DNA of 64,000 nucleotides from Methylohalobius sp964654415 (GCA_964654415.1 CAZZIP010000004.1:168810-232809); one strand, 5' to 3'; numbered from the stretch's first letter, positions 35,906 to 44,961 are shown. Notes: a model not told the origin generated them from the letters alone. Numbers and translations are program-made.

Positions 35906-37329
35906 TTGGCCCTCCAGGTAGCCGGATGAAACAACACCAAACCGGCGAAAATCTCCACCCGCCCTAGCCACATGTCCAGCCCCAAAATAAACTGCAAAAA
36001 ATCAGGAAGATCGGCGCTTACGATTCCAGCAGACAAACCCACCGTCCCCAAGGCCGAGATGACTTCAAATAGGGAATGCAGCGGATCATACCCCAAGGCG
36101 AGGAACGGCAGCCAGGAAAAAAACGCGGTCAGCAAATACAAAAACAAAACGAGATAGGCACGGCAGGCCAGAGACTCATCGATGGGATGCTCGCCCAGAT
36201 GCCACTGAACCCAAGCGTGGGGCGGAAGTGCCTGGCGGCGAAGCTGAAACCTTAAGGTGGAAACTAGGACCAATAGCCTAAAGAGCTTGACCCCACCGGC
36301 GGTAGACCCCAGACCGCCGCCACTCAGCATAAGCACGAGCAGCAATCCGATCGCCAAAGGCGGCAAGGAGTTTATTTGCAAAGTAGCAAAACCGGCCGTG
36401 GTCTGGGCCGAAAAAGCCGTCAACAGTCCGTGGAATAGCGCCTGGTCTAAACGATACCCCCTTTGCCAGATCAAACTCGCGCCGACCAAAAAACCGGCCA
36501 CCGCCCCGCCGGTCACAAGCGCCCAAACCTGAAGGTCGCGCCGCAGCGTACTGCCAAGATACGCCGCAAGCGGAAATCCCCCAAGCACGCTGACTACGAT
36601 GACGCCTGCGGCGAACGGTTTGCCTAATTCAGCAGGCCCCTCGTCAAAAGAAGAAAAACCGCCGGTCGAAACCGCCGCTAGAACGTGCACCAAGGCTGCG
36701 AAAGGATCCCCGCCAAGCCCCCACAAAAGGAGGAAACCGCCCCCCGTCAGGATCAGATAGACAGCAATGATCCTTCGGGTATAAATCCAGGTCGAAGTCA
36801 GTGGGGTAAATTCACTCTCCAGCCCTAAAAGATGCCTGGGCACAGGGCCAGGTTCCAGCCACAAGGGTAGCAGGGCGACAAACCCCAACCCTCCGTACCA
36901 CTGCATCCAAGCGCGGGCAAACAGAAATTCTGCTGGCTTGTCAGAAACCGTGGGCAAAACGGTTAAACCACAGGTAGTAACCGCCGATACCGCCTCGAAC
37001 AGGGCCATAGGATAACCGATCCCGGCACCGCTTAAAGGATACGCCATAATGAACGGTGACAAGAGAAAGGCTAAGGCGGTGACAGCAAGCCCTTCGTTGC
37101 TTCTTATGTCGGTGGGAAGGGGAGAACGGGCCAGCGGCCAACATGCTAATCCGAGCGCGGCGATGACCAAGAGATACCGCAGAGCGGTGGACCCGTACCC
37201 GCCTGCCAGAGCAACGAGCATAGGTGCGATTGTCAGCGCGGCGAGCACCAATCCCACCCGGGCGAGAAGGCAGGCTAAGACCAGAAAACGGACTGGCTGG
37301 GATAAAATGCCTATGGCGGGTTCGGCCAC
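35902..37329 (-). CDS. TrkH/KtrB-family potassium transporter
   Basis: Membrane K+ translocating subunit, 475 residues with many hydrophobic helices and four selectivity-loop repeats: EAVSAVTTCGLTVLP, AAVSTGGFSSFD, TAFSAQTTAGFATL and EVISALGTVGLSAG. The GTG at 37329 begins MAEPAIGILSQPVRF. It is co-translated with the regulatory subunit. Repeats 1, 3 and 4 keep the T-x-G-type filter core, consistent with a functional channel. Confidence 0.88.
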   Translation of the reverse strand: MAEPAIGILSQPVRFLVLACLLARVGLVLAALTIAPMLVALAGGYGSTALRYLLVIAALGLACWPLARSPLPTDIRSNEGLAVTALAFLLSPFIMAYPLSGAGIGYPMALFEAVSAVTTCGLTVLPTVSDKPAEFLFARAWMQWYGGLGFVALLPLWLEPGPVPRHLLGLESEFTPLTSTWIYTRRIIAVYLILTGGGFLLLWGLGGDPFAALVHVLAAVSTGGFSSFDEGPAELGKPFAAGVIVVSVLGGFPLAAYLGSTLRRDLQVWALVTGGAVAGFLVGASLIWQRGYRLDQALFHGLLTAFSAQTTAGFATLQINSLPPLAIGLLLVLMLSGGGLGSTAGGVKLFRLLVLVSTLRFQLRRQALPPHAWVQWHLGEHPIDESLACRAYLVLFLYLLTAFFSWLPFLALGYDPLHSLFEVISALGTVGLSAGIVSADLPDFLQFILGLDMWLGRVEIFAGLVLFHPATWRAK

Positions 37330-37443
37330 AGAACTGGCTCCAAGGAATTTTTGTCATAGGATATGCTAGCAATAGATTGAGCTAAAGTGCCCAATCGGGT
37401 ATCTTTCCACCCGTTGCTCATCATCCATCCCAAACGAGGTTCC

Positions 37444-37779
37444 ATGCAGTTTGCCATTGTCTTGAGCCTAGCCATTTTGCTTGTGGGCTGCACACCTGCG
37501 GCCAAAACCCCGCCCAGCTTTGCCGATCAGCTCGAGCGTGAGCGCAAGGAGTTGGCCATCATCGGCGCAAAGTGGTCGAAGGGTCAGGACCTGGTCAAAC
37601 AAGGCGAAGCTGCGATGAAAGCTGGCGACAGGTTGATCGAGCAGGGCCAAAAGCAGCGCGCCCACGGAGAGGCGATGATCGAGCAAGGCCGGCAGCTCAT
37701 GGAACAAGCCGAACAAGAGTATCAAACCCGTACAGGTAGCGGGGTTACTACCTTCCCCTTAGAAGACCTAGAGAAATAA
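37444..37779 (+). CDS. Small lipoprotein with Gln/Gly-rich coiled-coil
   Basis: Unrecognised protein of 111 residues. It begins with a lipoprotein signal peptide, MQFAIVLSLAILLVGC, with lipobox LVGC at residues 13-16. The remainder is a long helix with a repeated pattern in which Gly and Gln recur (KGQDLVKQGEAAMKAGDRL, IEQGQKQRAHGEAMIEQGRQ). The ATG at 37444 is preferred over the upstream in-frame GTG-like codons because only it starts the signal peptide. The next gene follows 8 bases later. Likely periplasmic or outer-membrane anchored; function unknown. Confidence 0.65.
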   Translation: MQFAIVLSLAILLVGCTPAAKTPPSFADQLERERKELAIIGAKWSKGQDLVKQGEAAMKAGDRLIEQGQKQRAHGEAMIEQGRQLMEQAEQEYQTRTGSGVTTFPLEDLEK

Positions 37780-37787
37780 TTCCTTAT

Positions 37788-38957
37788 ATGGCGACAACCT
37801 CCGCGCTTCAGCTTCCTCCACCGAGCCAGGCGATCACCATCCGCCCGGCCCGGCTTGAGGACCTGGATCGGCTGGTACAGATCGAAAACCGTTCGTTCAC
37901 CACTGACCGCTTTTCCCGTCGTACCTTCCGCTACCTGCTCACCCGAGCCAACGCTGTTACCCTAGTCGCCGAAGCGGGCGGCAGGATCATAGGCTATGCC
38001 ATGGTCCTGTTCCACCGCGGCACCTTCCTGGCGCGCCTGTATTCGCTCGCGGTCGATCCCGCCTGCCGCAGCCTGGGAGTGGGTTCTAAACTGATCGAGG
38101 CAGCCGAACGCTTAGCCCTAGCCCACGACTGCGTAACCTTACGTTTGGAAGTTCGCCAGGACAACTTAAGCGCCATCCGCCTTTACCAGCAACACGGTTA
38201 CAAACCGCAGGAGACTGTCCCGGATTATTACGAGGACCACATGAACGCCCTGCGGATGGAGAAATTCTTAGCGCCGCATCTTAAACCTTCGCTGGTGCGC
38301 GTGCCTTACTACCAGCAAACCCTGGATTTCACCTGCGGGCCGGCCGCCCTGATGATGGCGATGAAGACCTTAGATCCGTCCCTCCCTTTAGACCGCAAGC
38401 TGGAACTTCGAATCTGGCGCGAGTCGACCACGGTGTTCATGACCTCCGGGCACGGCGGCTGCGGCCCGTACGGCCTGGCCCTGTCGGCCTGGCGGCGAGG
38501 ATTCAACGTGGAAGTGTACGTCAACGACCCCGGCGCATTGTTCATCACCTCGGTGCGCGACCCGGAAAAGCGCGAGGTCATGCGCCTGGTGCAGGAGGAT
38601 CTTTTGGAAGAACTGCAACTTTTGCCCATCCATCTCGAATACCGCGCCCTGGGAGTGGAAGAACTGACCGAGAAGTTCGACCGCGGCGGCATCCCGGTGG
38701 TCCTGATCAGCTCCTATCGGATCTACGGCGAAAAATTCCCCCACTGGGTGGTAATGACCGGCCACGACCAATCCTTCGTCTATCTCCACGATCCTTACGT
38801 GGACGAAGAGGCTGGCAAAACCCAAACCGATTGCATCAACTTGCCGATCCTAAAGCGCGATTTCGAACGTATGGCGCGCTATGGCAAAACTGGCCAGAAA
38901 GCGGTGCTGATCCTGTCCAATCCCTTCAGCACTATCACCCCTTTGGCCTTTACCTAA
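37788..38957 (+). CDS. GNAT acetyltransferase fused to C39-like peptidase
   Basis: A 389-residue two-domain protein. Residues ~14-165 are a GNAT (RimI-like) N-acetyltransferase with acetyl-CoA loop ACRSLGVGSKL and the end motif AIRLYQQHGYK. Residues ~175-380 are a papain-like C39 peptidase domain with catalytic Cys in DFTCGPAALMMAM and catalytic His and Asp in FPHWVVMTGHD and YLHDPYVD. The fusion is known in database neighbourhoods of RimK-like ATP-grasp genes, as here, but the substrate is undescribed to my knowledge. Probable role: modification or processing of a peptide made by the following ligase. Confidence 0.85.
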   Translation: MATTSALQLPPPSQAITIRPARLEDLDRLVQIENRSFTTDRFSRRTFRYLLTRANAVTLVAEAGGRIIGYAMVLFHRGTFLARLYSLAVDPACRSLGVGSKLIEAAERLALAHDCVTLRLEVRQDNLSAIRLYQQHGYKPQETVPDYYEDHMNALRMEKFLAPHLKPSLVRVPYYQQTLDFTCGPAALMMAMKTLDPSLPLDRKLELRIWRESTTVFMTSGHGGCGPYGLALSAWRRGFNVEVYVNDPGALFITSVRDPEKREVMRLVQEDLLEELQLLPIHLEYRALGVEELTEKFDRGGIPVVLISSYRIYGEKFPHWVVMTGHDQSFVYLHDPYVDEEAGKTQTDCINLPILKRDFERMARYGKTGQKAVLILSNPFSTITPLAFT

Positions 38958-38965
38958 AAGTCTTC

Positions 38966-40450
38966 ATGTCCTCGCACATCGTCTTAATCGAAAAGCCAGA
39001 AGACTGGCTGCCTTCTTTTCCCAAGGTACAAACCCTTACCGCGCGAGAATACCTAGGCCAGCCGGCGCTTTTGGAGCATCGCGGCATCCACCTGATCAAC
39101 CTGTGCCGCAGCTATCGCTATTTGAGCACCGGCTATTATTGTTCCCTCTTGGCCAGCGCCCGCCACCACAAGGCGCTGCCTTCGGTCAATACGCTCACGG
39201 CCTTAAGCCGCAAATCCCTCTACAACCTGGACGTGGAGGACCTCGACCAGAGCATCCAGAAAACCTTGAAGAGGCGCCAGCCGCCCGATGCCTCCGAGGA
39301 CTTAGAACTGGCGATCTATTTTGGCCAAGCAGACGATCCCGAACTGCAGGGCCTGGCGCGGCAGATTTTCGACTTATTCCCCTGCCCGATCTTGAAAGTG
39401 ACGTTCAGGCGTCAGAGCCGCTGGGAGATCTCAGCCATCCACCCGTTGTATTTGAACCAGCTTAACTTCCAGCAACAAGAAGATTTTTCCCGTGCCTTGA
39501 CTTCTTATCTGAGCAAACCGTGGCGTCTACCCAAGCCAAAACGGGCTGCTCGCTACGATCTGGCCATCCTGCACGATCCGGGCGAGTCAAAAGCCCCTTC
39601 CAATCCTGGCGCGCTGCGCAAGTTCGTCCAAGTCGGCAAGAAACTCGGAATCGAGGTAGAGTTGATCGAGAAGAAGGACTACGGGCGGCTGTCAGAATTC
39701 GACGCCTTGTTTATCCGCGCCACCACCGCCATCAATCACTACACTTACCGTTTTTCCCACAAAGCCTTCCTAGAAGGGATCGCGGTCATCGACGACCCCA
39801 CTTCCATCATCCGTTGTACCAACAAGGTCTTTTTAGCCGAGCTCTTGGCCCAAGAGCGCTTGCCCCACCCCAAGACGGTGATCCTGCAGAAAGGGGCCCA
39901 GAAAGCCTTGAGCAATCCTTTGGGATTTCCGGTCGTGCTCAAGATCCCAGACGGCTCGTTCTCGCGCGGCGTCCTTAAAGCCGACAACCCCTATCAATTC
40001 CGGCAATTACTCGGTGAGCTGTTTAAGGAATCCGACTTGATCCTGGCTCAGGAATTCATCTACACGCCGTTCGACTGGCGCATCGGCATCCTCAACCACG
40101 AGCCTTTGTATGCCTGCCGTTATTTCATGTCGCGTCAGCACTGGCAGATCGTCAAATACGAGCGCTCCGGACGGGTGGTGGAAGGAGGATTCGATACTCT
40201 GGCAGTGGAACAAGCACCTAAAGCGGTAGTGGACACTGCCCTTAAGCTGGCGCATAAGATCGGAGACGGTCTCTATGGTGTAGATCTCAAGCAGACCGAG
40301 AACGGCGACATCTACGCCATCGAAATCAACGACAATCCCAATATCGATTCTGGAATCGAAGACAAAGTCTTGGGAGAAGAACTTTATCGACGGATTCTTA
40401 CCGACTTCATCCGTCGCATCGAGGAACGCCACGAGGGGGTCCTCAAGTAG
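38966..40450 (+). CDS. RimK-like ATP-grasp ligase with RLAN N-terminal domain
   Basis: Predicted peptide or amino-acid ligase, 494 residues. The ATG at 38966, 8 bases after the upstream stop, gives MSSHIVLIEKPEDWLPSF. The N-terminal ~200 residues match the RimK-like associated (RLAN) domain. The C-terminal ATP-grasp domain has the nucleotide-binding segments FPVVLKIPDGSFSRGV and LAQEFIYTPFDWRIGILN and the metal-binding YAIEINDNPNIDSG. It is distinct from the true RimK next door, which is convergent. The partner of the GNAT/C39 protein in a probable small operon. Confidence 0.83.
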   Translation: MSSHIVLIEKPEDWLPSFPKVQTLTAREYLGQPALLEHRGIHLINLCRSYRYLSTGYYCSLLASARHHKALPSVNTLTALSRKSLYNLDVEDLDQSIQKTLKRRQPPDASEDLELAIYFGQADDPELQGLARQIFDLFPCPILKVTFRRQSRWEISAIHPLYLNQLNFQQQEDFSRALTSYLSKPWRLPKPKRAARYDLAILHDPGESKAPSNPGALRKFVQVGKKLGIEVELIEKKDYGRLSEFDALFIRATTAINHYTYRFSHKAFLEGIAVIDDPTSIIRCTNKVFLAELLAQERLPHPKTVILQKGAQKALSNPLGFPVVLKIPDGSFSRGVLKADNPYQFRQLLGELFKESDLILAQEFIYTPFDWRIGILNHEPLYACRYFMSRQHWQIVKYERSGRVVEGGFDTLAVEQAPKAVVDTALKLAHKIGDGLYGVDLKQTENGDIYAIEINDNPNIDSGIEDKVLGEELYRRILTDFIRRIEERHEGVLK

Positions 40451-40467
40451 GGGCGAATTTGCCCCCT
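40448..40467. terminator. Candidate bidirectional terminator hairpin
   Basis: Between the convergent RLAN ligase and rimK genes, GGGGC at 40450-40454 pairs with GCCCC at 40461-40465 around a GAATTT loop. No T-run follows, so termination is only suggested. Confidence 0.35.
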
Positions 40468-41371
40468 ATCCTTTACCGCGCGTTTTGGTCTTGCCGATTT
40501 CTGCGTTCTTTTCGATAAATTCTATGATCTGGGAGGCAACGTCCTTGCCGGTGGCCGCCTCTATCCCTTTGAGGCCAGGCGAAGAATTGACCTCGAGCAC
40601 CAAAGGACCGTGCTTGGAGCGCAGGATATCCACCCCGGCCACGTTCAGACCTACGGTACGGGCAGCGCGCACCGCAATCGAACGCTCTTCCGGAGTGATC
40701 TTGACCAAAGCGGCGCTGCCACCGCGGTGCAGGTTGGAGCGAAAATCGCCCTTGCGCGCCTGGCGCCGCATCGCCGCTACTACCTTGTCGCCGATGACGA
40801 AACAGCGGATGTCCGAACCTTGGGTCTCGGCGATGTATTCCTGCACCAAAATATGGACCTTCAGCCCCAAAAATGCTTGGATCACGCTTTCTGCAGCCTG
40901 ATACGTCTCGGCCAGGACCACCCCAACTCCCTGGGTGCCCTCGAGCAGTTTGATCACCAACGGCGGACCTCCGACCATCTTGATCAGGTCATCGATGTCG
41001 TCTGGGGCGTGGGCAAAACCGGTCACCGGCATCGCTATTCCTTTACGCGCTAGAAGCTGGAGAGAACGCAGCTTGTCCCGGGCGCGGGTGACAGCGACCG
41101 ATTCGTTCAAAGGATAAACTCCAAGCATCTCGAACTGACGCAGCACCGCCGTGCCGTAAAAGGTTACCGAAGCGCCTATCCTAGGGATCACCGCGTCGAA
41201 ACCTTCTAGAATTTCCCCCCGGTAATGGATACTGGGTTGGTTAGCGGTGATGTTCATGTAACAGCGCAACACGTCGATCACCTTAACCTCGTGTCCCCGC
41301 TTGGTGGCAGCTTCGACCAGGCGTTGAGTGGAATAGAGCCTTGGGTTACGGGAGAGGATGGCAATTCTCAC
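40466..41371 (-). CDS. rimK: RimK family alpha-L-glutamate ligase
   Basis: ATP-grasp ligase that in E. coli adds glutamates to the C-terminus of ribosomal protein S6; 301 residues. It shows MRIAILSRNPRLYSTQRLVEA at the N-terminus, VIKLLEGTQGVGVVLAE (glycine-rich ATP loop), AETQGSDIRCFVIG and the metal site VLEVNSSPGLKGIE. It is the last gene of an operon of the exchanger, corA and rimB. Target protein here is not visible from the sequence. Confidence 0.92.
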   Translation of the reverse strand: MRIAILSRNPRLYSTQRLVEAATKRGHEVKVIDVLRCYMNITANQPSIHYRGEILEGFDAVIPRIGASVTFYGTAVLRQFEMLGVYPLNESVAVTRARDKLRSLQLLARKGIAMPVTGFAHAPDDIDDLIKMVGGPPLVIKLLEGTQGVGVVLAETYQAAESVIQAFLGLKVHILVQEYIAETQGSDIRCFVIGDKVVAAMRRQARKGDFRSNLHRGGSAALVKITPEERSIAVRAARTVGLNVAGVDILRSKHGPLVLEVNSSPGLKGIEAATGKDVASQIIEFIEKNAEIGKTKTRGKG

Positions 41372-41381
41372 CAGAGCATCC

Positions 41382-41825
41382 TTAAAGTTTGGATTCGGGT
41401 TTCCCTAAAAGATACGAACTCGCCGGATCTACGACCGCCCTCCCGCTGATCGCGGTGCGCCCGAGAAGCATGCGGAACAGCATAAGGTCCCGGTTGGTGA
41501 GAGTGATTTCTATTGGCCACTTAGCTTTTCCCAAGCAGACCGGCGTGCAGATACAATAGCGCAACTCGCGGTGGCCGCCGGAATCGCTTACCACGCGCCG
41601 GTCTTGAACTTCGGCCCGGCACTCTACCATCACCCGGGTCGTGCGCCGCAGGGGATGAACGCCGAATCTGACCCACAGGGCTCCCCTCTCCCGGTAAGGC
41701 TCGATATAGAAGGCGTGCAGGGTAGAAGTCCTGGCGCCGGTGTCGACTTTGGCCTTGATCGCCGGCAACCCAAGTTCGGGAAGACTCACCCACTCCCGCC
41801 AGCCCAATACGAGCATCTCGGCCAT
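41382..41825 (-). CDS. rimB: Retropepsin-like aspartic endopeptidase RimB
   Basis: Small aspartyl protease of the family formerly called ATP-dependent zinc protease, 147 residues. The catalytic motif is KAKVDTGARTSTLHA (DTG), and MLFRMLLGRTAISGRAVVDP provides the second half of the fold. RimB partners RimK by trimming the polyglutamate tail of S6 in other gammaproteobacteria. It lies 10 bases upstream of rimK and 4 after corA, so it is in the same operon. Confidence 0.88.
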   Translation of the reverse strand: MAEMLVLGWREWVSLPELGLPAIKAKVDTGARTSTLHAFYIEPYRERGALWVRFGVHPLRRTTRVMVECRAEVQDRRVVSDSGGHRELRYCICTPVCLGKAKWPIEITLTNRDLMLFRMLLGRTAISGRAVVDPASSYLLGKPESKL

Positions 41826-41829
41826 CGGT

Positions 41830-42879
41830 TCAAAACCATCCCCGGCGGCGGAACCAGGCCACCATCGCCAAGGCGATCAAAGCACACAAGGCCATCGTTG
41901 CCGGATAGCCGTAATGCCATTCCAGCTCCGGCATGTAGCGGAAGTTCATGCCGTACACTCCGACCACGAAGGTGATCGGCATGAAGATAGTGGCGATCAC
42001 GGTCAACACCCGCATCGCCTCGTTCAGTCTGACTTGGGCACCGGAAAGATAAATTTCTAACAACCCGGCGATCATCTCGCGGTAGGAGCGCAAAAGTCCC
42101 AAAATCTGGAAGGTATGGTCGTAACAGTCCCGGAGATACACCAAAACGCCTTCGCCGAACCACTCGCCTTCGTTACGAAGCAACCTTCCCACCACTTCCC
42201 GGTGCGGCCACAGAGCGCGGTGCAGCAGGATGAGCTCGCGCTTGAGCGCGTAGATTTCCTCTAGCACTTTCCGCTCCGGGTGTTCCACCAAGACCTCCTC
42301 CAAGTCCTCGATCCTTTCTCCGAGCGACTCGAGGACCGGAAAGGAGTGGTCGATCGCCGTGTCCATGACGGCATAGAAGAGGTAGTCCAGGCCGAAGCGC
42401 TGGAGCCTAGCGCGGCTTTCTTTGAGGCGCTCGATCAAAGGCGCAAACGGGTCTTTTTCTCCTTCGAAAAAGCTCACCAGTAGGTTTTGATGGCGAAACA
42501 GATAAAGCTGCTCGTGGAAAATCCGGCCGTCCTCCTCCCGAGGAACGTTCAGGACCAGAAACAACTGCCCGTCGTAAGGTTCGAGCTTGGGGCGCTGGCC
42601 ACCGTTTAAGATATCCTCCTGGGCAAGGTGATGGAGCCGCAAGCACTCCCCATAGTGGCCCATCCACTCGGCCGAAGGACGACCCTGGACTCGGACCCAG
42701 GTGATCGCCCTGGCCTCGATCCTGGCGCGCACCCGCTCTATATCCAGGCCGTCGCGGAGGATCAACTCCCCTGCTTCGCATTCGATCCACTGGCACTCGA
42801 TCGGCCGCTCGGCGGCTACCGAGACGAGGGTGCCCGGAGGCGTCCCCGGCGGATGATAGCGTTTGGGGAACAGCTTCAT
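41830..42879 (-). CDS. corA: CorA-family magnesium/cobalt transporter
   Basis: Mg2+/Co2+ channel, 349 residues. The long cytoplasmic domain precedes two C-terminal membrane helices; the signature VYGMNFRYMPELEW (GMN) follows the first helix. The C-terminus is Arg-rich (RRRGWF). Its ATG overlaps the exchanger stop (ATGA at 42876-42879). Confidence 0.92.
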   Translation of the reverse strand: MKLFPKRYHPPGTPPGTLVSVAAERPIECQWIECEAGELILRDGLDIERVRARIEARAITWVRVQGRPSAEWMGHYGECLRLHHLAQEDILNGGQRPKLEPYDGQLFLVLNVPREEDGRIFHEQLYLFRHQNLLVSFFEGEKDPFAPLIERLKESRARLQRFGLDYLFYAVMDTAIDHSFPVLESLGERIEDLEEVLVEHPERKVLEEIYALKRELILLHRALWPHREVVGRLLRNEGEWFGEGVLVYLRDCYDHTFQILGLLRSYREMIAGLLEIYLSGAQVRLNEAMRVLTVIATIFMPITFVVGVYGMNFRYMPELEWHYGYPATMALCALIALAMVAWFRRRGWF

Positions 42880-43988
42880 CTGGAGTTTTTACGCAGTACG
42901 CGGTGCGGCAAGCCCTGCTGGCAGATTCCCTGCCACAACACGACCCCTAAGGTCAGCAAGGTGAGCGGCAGCACGAAGAAGAGCATCGCAGAGTTCGCCA
43001 GCGGCACGGTTTCCGGCCTGAGCGCAGCGAGGATCAGATACCCCACATAGGCGAAATAACCCAGTACGAATGCTGCCCCTTCCCAACGCGAGATATTAAA
43101 CCCTTTGTAAAACACCGGCCAACACGCAAAGGCGGCAGCGATCATGACTGGGATGTCGAAGCGCAACGCGTTTTCAGAGACGATAAGGCCCTGAAATGAG
43201 GCCAGGGCAGAGCCCCCCAACACCGCTAGCAGGTTAAAAATATTGCTGCCGACTATGTTTCCCACAGAGATGTCGCGCTCACCGCGTAGGCTGGCGACGA
43301 CCGAGGTGGCTAGCTCCGGCAGCGAGGTGCCAGCAGCTACGATGGTCAGGCCGATCACCAGTTCGCTCACCCCTAGGCTTCTGGCAATCGCGACCGCTCC
43401 ATCCACCAACCAACGTGAACCGACGACGAGCAGCCCGAGACCAAGCCCAACCAAGATGCAGTTCCAAAGCCCTGCCCAAAAATTGAAAGCCGTCAGCCGG
43501 GCAAATTCGCGCTCAAATTCCGGGGTTTGGTTATATTCCTTACGCGCGCTATAAATAAGAAAAGCGGTATAGGCGAAGATTCCGGCAAATAGGACTCCCC
43601 CTTCCCAAAGGCTGATCACCCTATCCCAACCGAAAGCTAGAACTAAGACTGAAGCCGCGATCATCAATGGCACATCCAGGCGGATAATCTGGACCGCGAC
43701 TGTAAGCGGCGCCACCACCGCCGACACTCCCAGGATGAACAAAACGTTAAAGATGTTGCTACCGACCACGTTGCCGACAGCGATATCCACTTGATGATCC
43801 AAGGAGGCAATGACGCTGACAGCAAGCTCGGGCGAGCTGGTGCCGTAAGCGACTACGGTAAGACCAATGATCAGCGGCGAGACCCCCAAAGCCGATGCCA
43901 AGCGCGCTGCGCCGCGCACCAAAGCCTCAGCGCCAACGGTAAGCAGAATCAGACCGAGGATGAGCTTAGCGAACGCTAAATAGTTCAT
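42876..43988 (-). CDS. Na+/Ca2+ antiporter (CaCA family, YrbG-like)
   Basis: Two-repeat cation antiporter, 370 residues and 10-11 helices. Each half carries the alpha-repeat signature: VVAYGTSSPELAVSV with VGNVVGSNIFN, and IVAAGTSLPELATSV with VGNIVGSNIFN. The ATG at 43988 gives MNYLAFAKLILGLILLTVGAE; a GTG at 44021 would add 11 residues, and neither has a clear ribosome binding site. It heads the corA-rimB-rimK operon. The direction and cation are inferred from the family. Confidence 0.87.
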   Translation of the reverse strand: MNYLAFAKLILGLILLTVGAEALVRGAARLASALGVSPLIIGLTVVAYGTSSPELAVSVIASLDHQVDIAVGNVVGSNIFNVLFILGVSAVVAPLTVAVQIIRLDVPLMIAASVLVLAFGWDRVISLWEGGVLFAGIFAYTAFLIYSARKEYNQTPEFEREFARLTAFNFWAGLWNCILVGLGLGLLVVGSRWLVDGAVAIARSLGVSELVIGLTIVAAGTSLPELATSVVASLRGERDISVGNIVGSNIFNLLAVLGGSALASFQGLIVSENALRFDIPVMIAAAFACWPVFYKGFNISRWEGAAFVLGYFAYVGYLILAALRPETVPLANSAMLFFVLPLTLLTLGVVLWQGICQQGLPHRVLRKNSR

Positions 43989-43998
43989 AAACAGCTGG

Positions 43999-44124
43999 AT
44001 GAAATTAGGTGCCTTTGCCACCTGGTCGGCACAGGGCTACAGCATCTATTGCTATTTCGACAATGACCACGCCGGTTATGCCGTGCACAATGCCTCGCGC
44101 CGCAAATCCATGCCAGCGCTCTAG
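43999..44124 (+). pseudogene. Remnant of a DUF72 (YecE-like) gene, C-terminal end
   Basis: An open frame on the plus strand, bounded by a stop at 43981, encodes about 40 residues. WSAQGYSIYCYFDNDHAGY at 44023-44079 then AVHNASRRKSMPAL and a stop match the conserved end of DUF72 family proteins (YFDNDxxGYA-xNA). The rest of the gene is missing and no start fits. It lies across the 5' end of the exchanger gene and shares the stop codon region with the gene at 44121 on the other strand. Confidence 0.55.
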
Positions 44125-44627
44125 CGCCGCCAGTACACGCGCACGATGCCGTCCTCCTCAACATAGTGGATGTCCAGTTCGCCTTTGTAGGCGTGCTCGA
44201 TCGCCTCCCCCACGCCGGCTGGCAGGTGCGCCTCAGTGAAGGTGATCACGACGCTTCCGTCCTCCTGATCTTCGACAGCCATCAGGCGCTTCATCGGGTG
44301 CTGCGCCTTCTGCTGCTCCACATAGTTATGCACCAGGCGCATGATCTCATCACGGTGCTGTTGGAAAAACTCGCCGCTTAAAGTCAAGAAGCCTGCCGGC
44401 ACCTTGTCGCGGATCCGCTGACACGCCGGACACAATTCCTCGGTGGCGCCAGCGGGAGGGGTAGGCTGCCATTGCCACCTTCCCTCGTCGAATACTACTC
44501 CGCACTGCGGGCACAGGCTGGGCTCATTGGGCTTGCTGCGGGTCATGTAAGGATCGTGCACCCGTTCTTTGATCAAGCGGTCGTGACGGCCGTGAAACTT
44601 GGCGATGTCTTGCTCTTTGCTGCTCAT
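44121..44627 (-). CDS. BCAM0308-like zinc-ribbon protein
   Basis: A 168-residue soluble protein. Two CxxC pairs, CPQCGVVFDEGRW and ELCPACQRI, form a zinc ribbon like the N-terminus of NMD3. The C-terminal part contains FTEAHLPAGVGEAIEHAYKG and ends YWRR. The family occurs in methylotrophs and other proteobacteria; no function is known to me. The start has GGGAG 6 bases upstream. Confidence 0.65.
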   Translation of the reverse strand: MSSKEQDIAKFHGRHDRLIKERVHDPYMTRSKPNEPSLCPQCGVVFDEGRWQWQPTPPAGATEELCPACQRIRDKVPAGFLTLSGEFFQQHRDEIMRLVHNYVEQQKAQHPMKRLMAVEDQEDGSVVITFTEAHLPAGVGEAIEHAYKGELDIHYVEEDGIVRVYWRR

Positions 44628-44640
44628 AGCTTAACTCCCT

Positions 44641-44961
44641 CTACACAGTAATGTTGCGCGGCTGGCTCACCTTTTGGCCAGGCACCACGTCGCTGCGGTC
44701 CGCAGTGATTCGGCACAAAGGCCGCCGGTGCTCCAAGTCAAAGGTGTTTTGCCAGTGAAACGGCTGGAGATTCTCAGGCTCCCACGGCCCGCCTGGAACA
44801 ACCTCCAAAATCCGCCAGCCAAATTCAGAGTTTGGATTGTTGTAATGCGCCCGGCAAATCCAGGCACCGCACTGGTCCTGGCGCCACTCGGTCGGGTCTA
44901 GGTCCGGGGATACTCGCCCTTTTTCCCACACCGCTTGGATGAGTTCGTCGCTAAAGGTCAT
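44641..44961 (-). CDS. Small HNH-like hypothetical protein
   Basis: A 106-residue protein. The ATG at 44961 has AGGAAG upstream. The central pattern DQCGAWICRAHYNNPNSEFGW and then ENLQPFHWQNTFD recalls HNH-nuclease-like proteins of the form WRKDxCGAWIxR...NLxPLHWxNN, but the catalytic His pair is not conserved, so nuclease activity is doubtful. It sits in tandem with the zinc-ribbon gene 13 bases downstream. Confidence 0.5.
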   Translation of the reverse strand: MTFSDELIQAVWEKGRVSPDLDPTEWRQDQCGAWICRAHYNNPNSEFGWRILEVVPGGPWEPENLQPFHWQNTFDLEHRRPLCRITADRSDVVPGQKVSQPRNITV

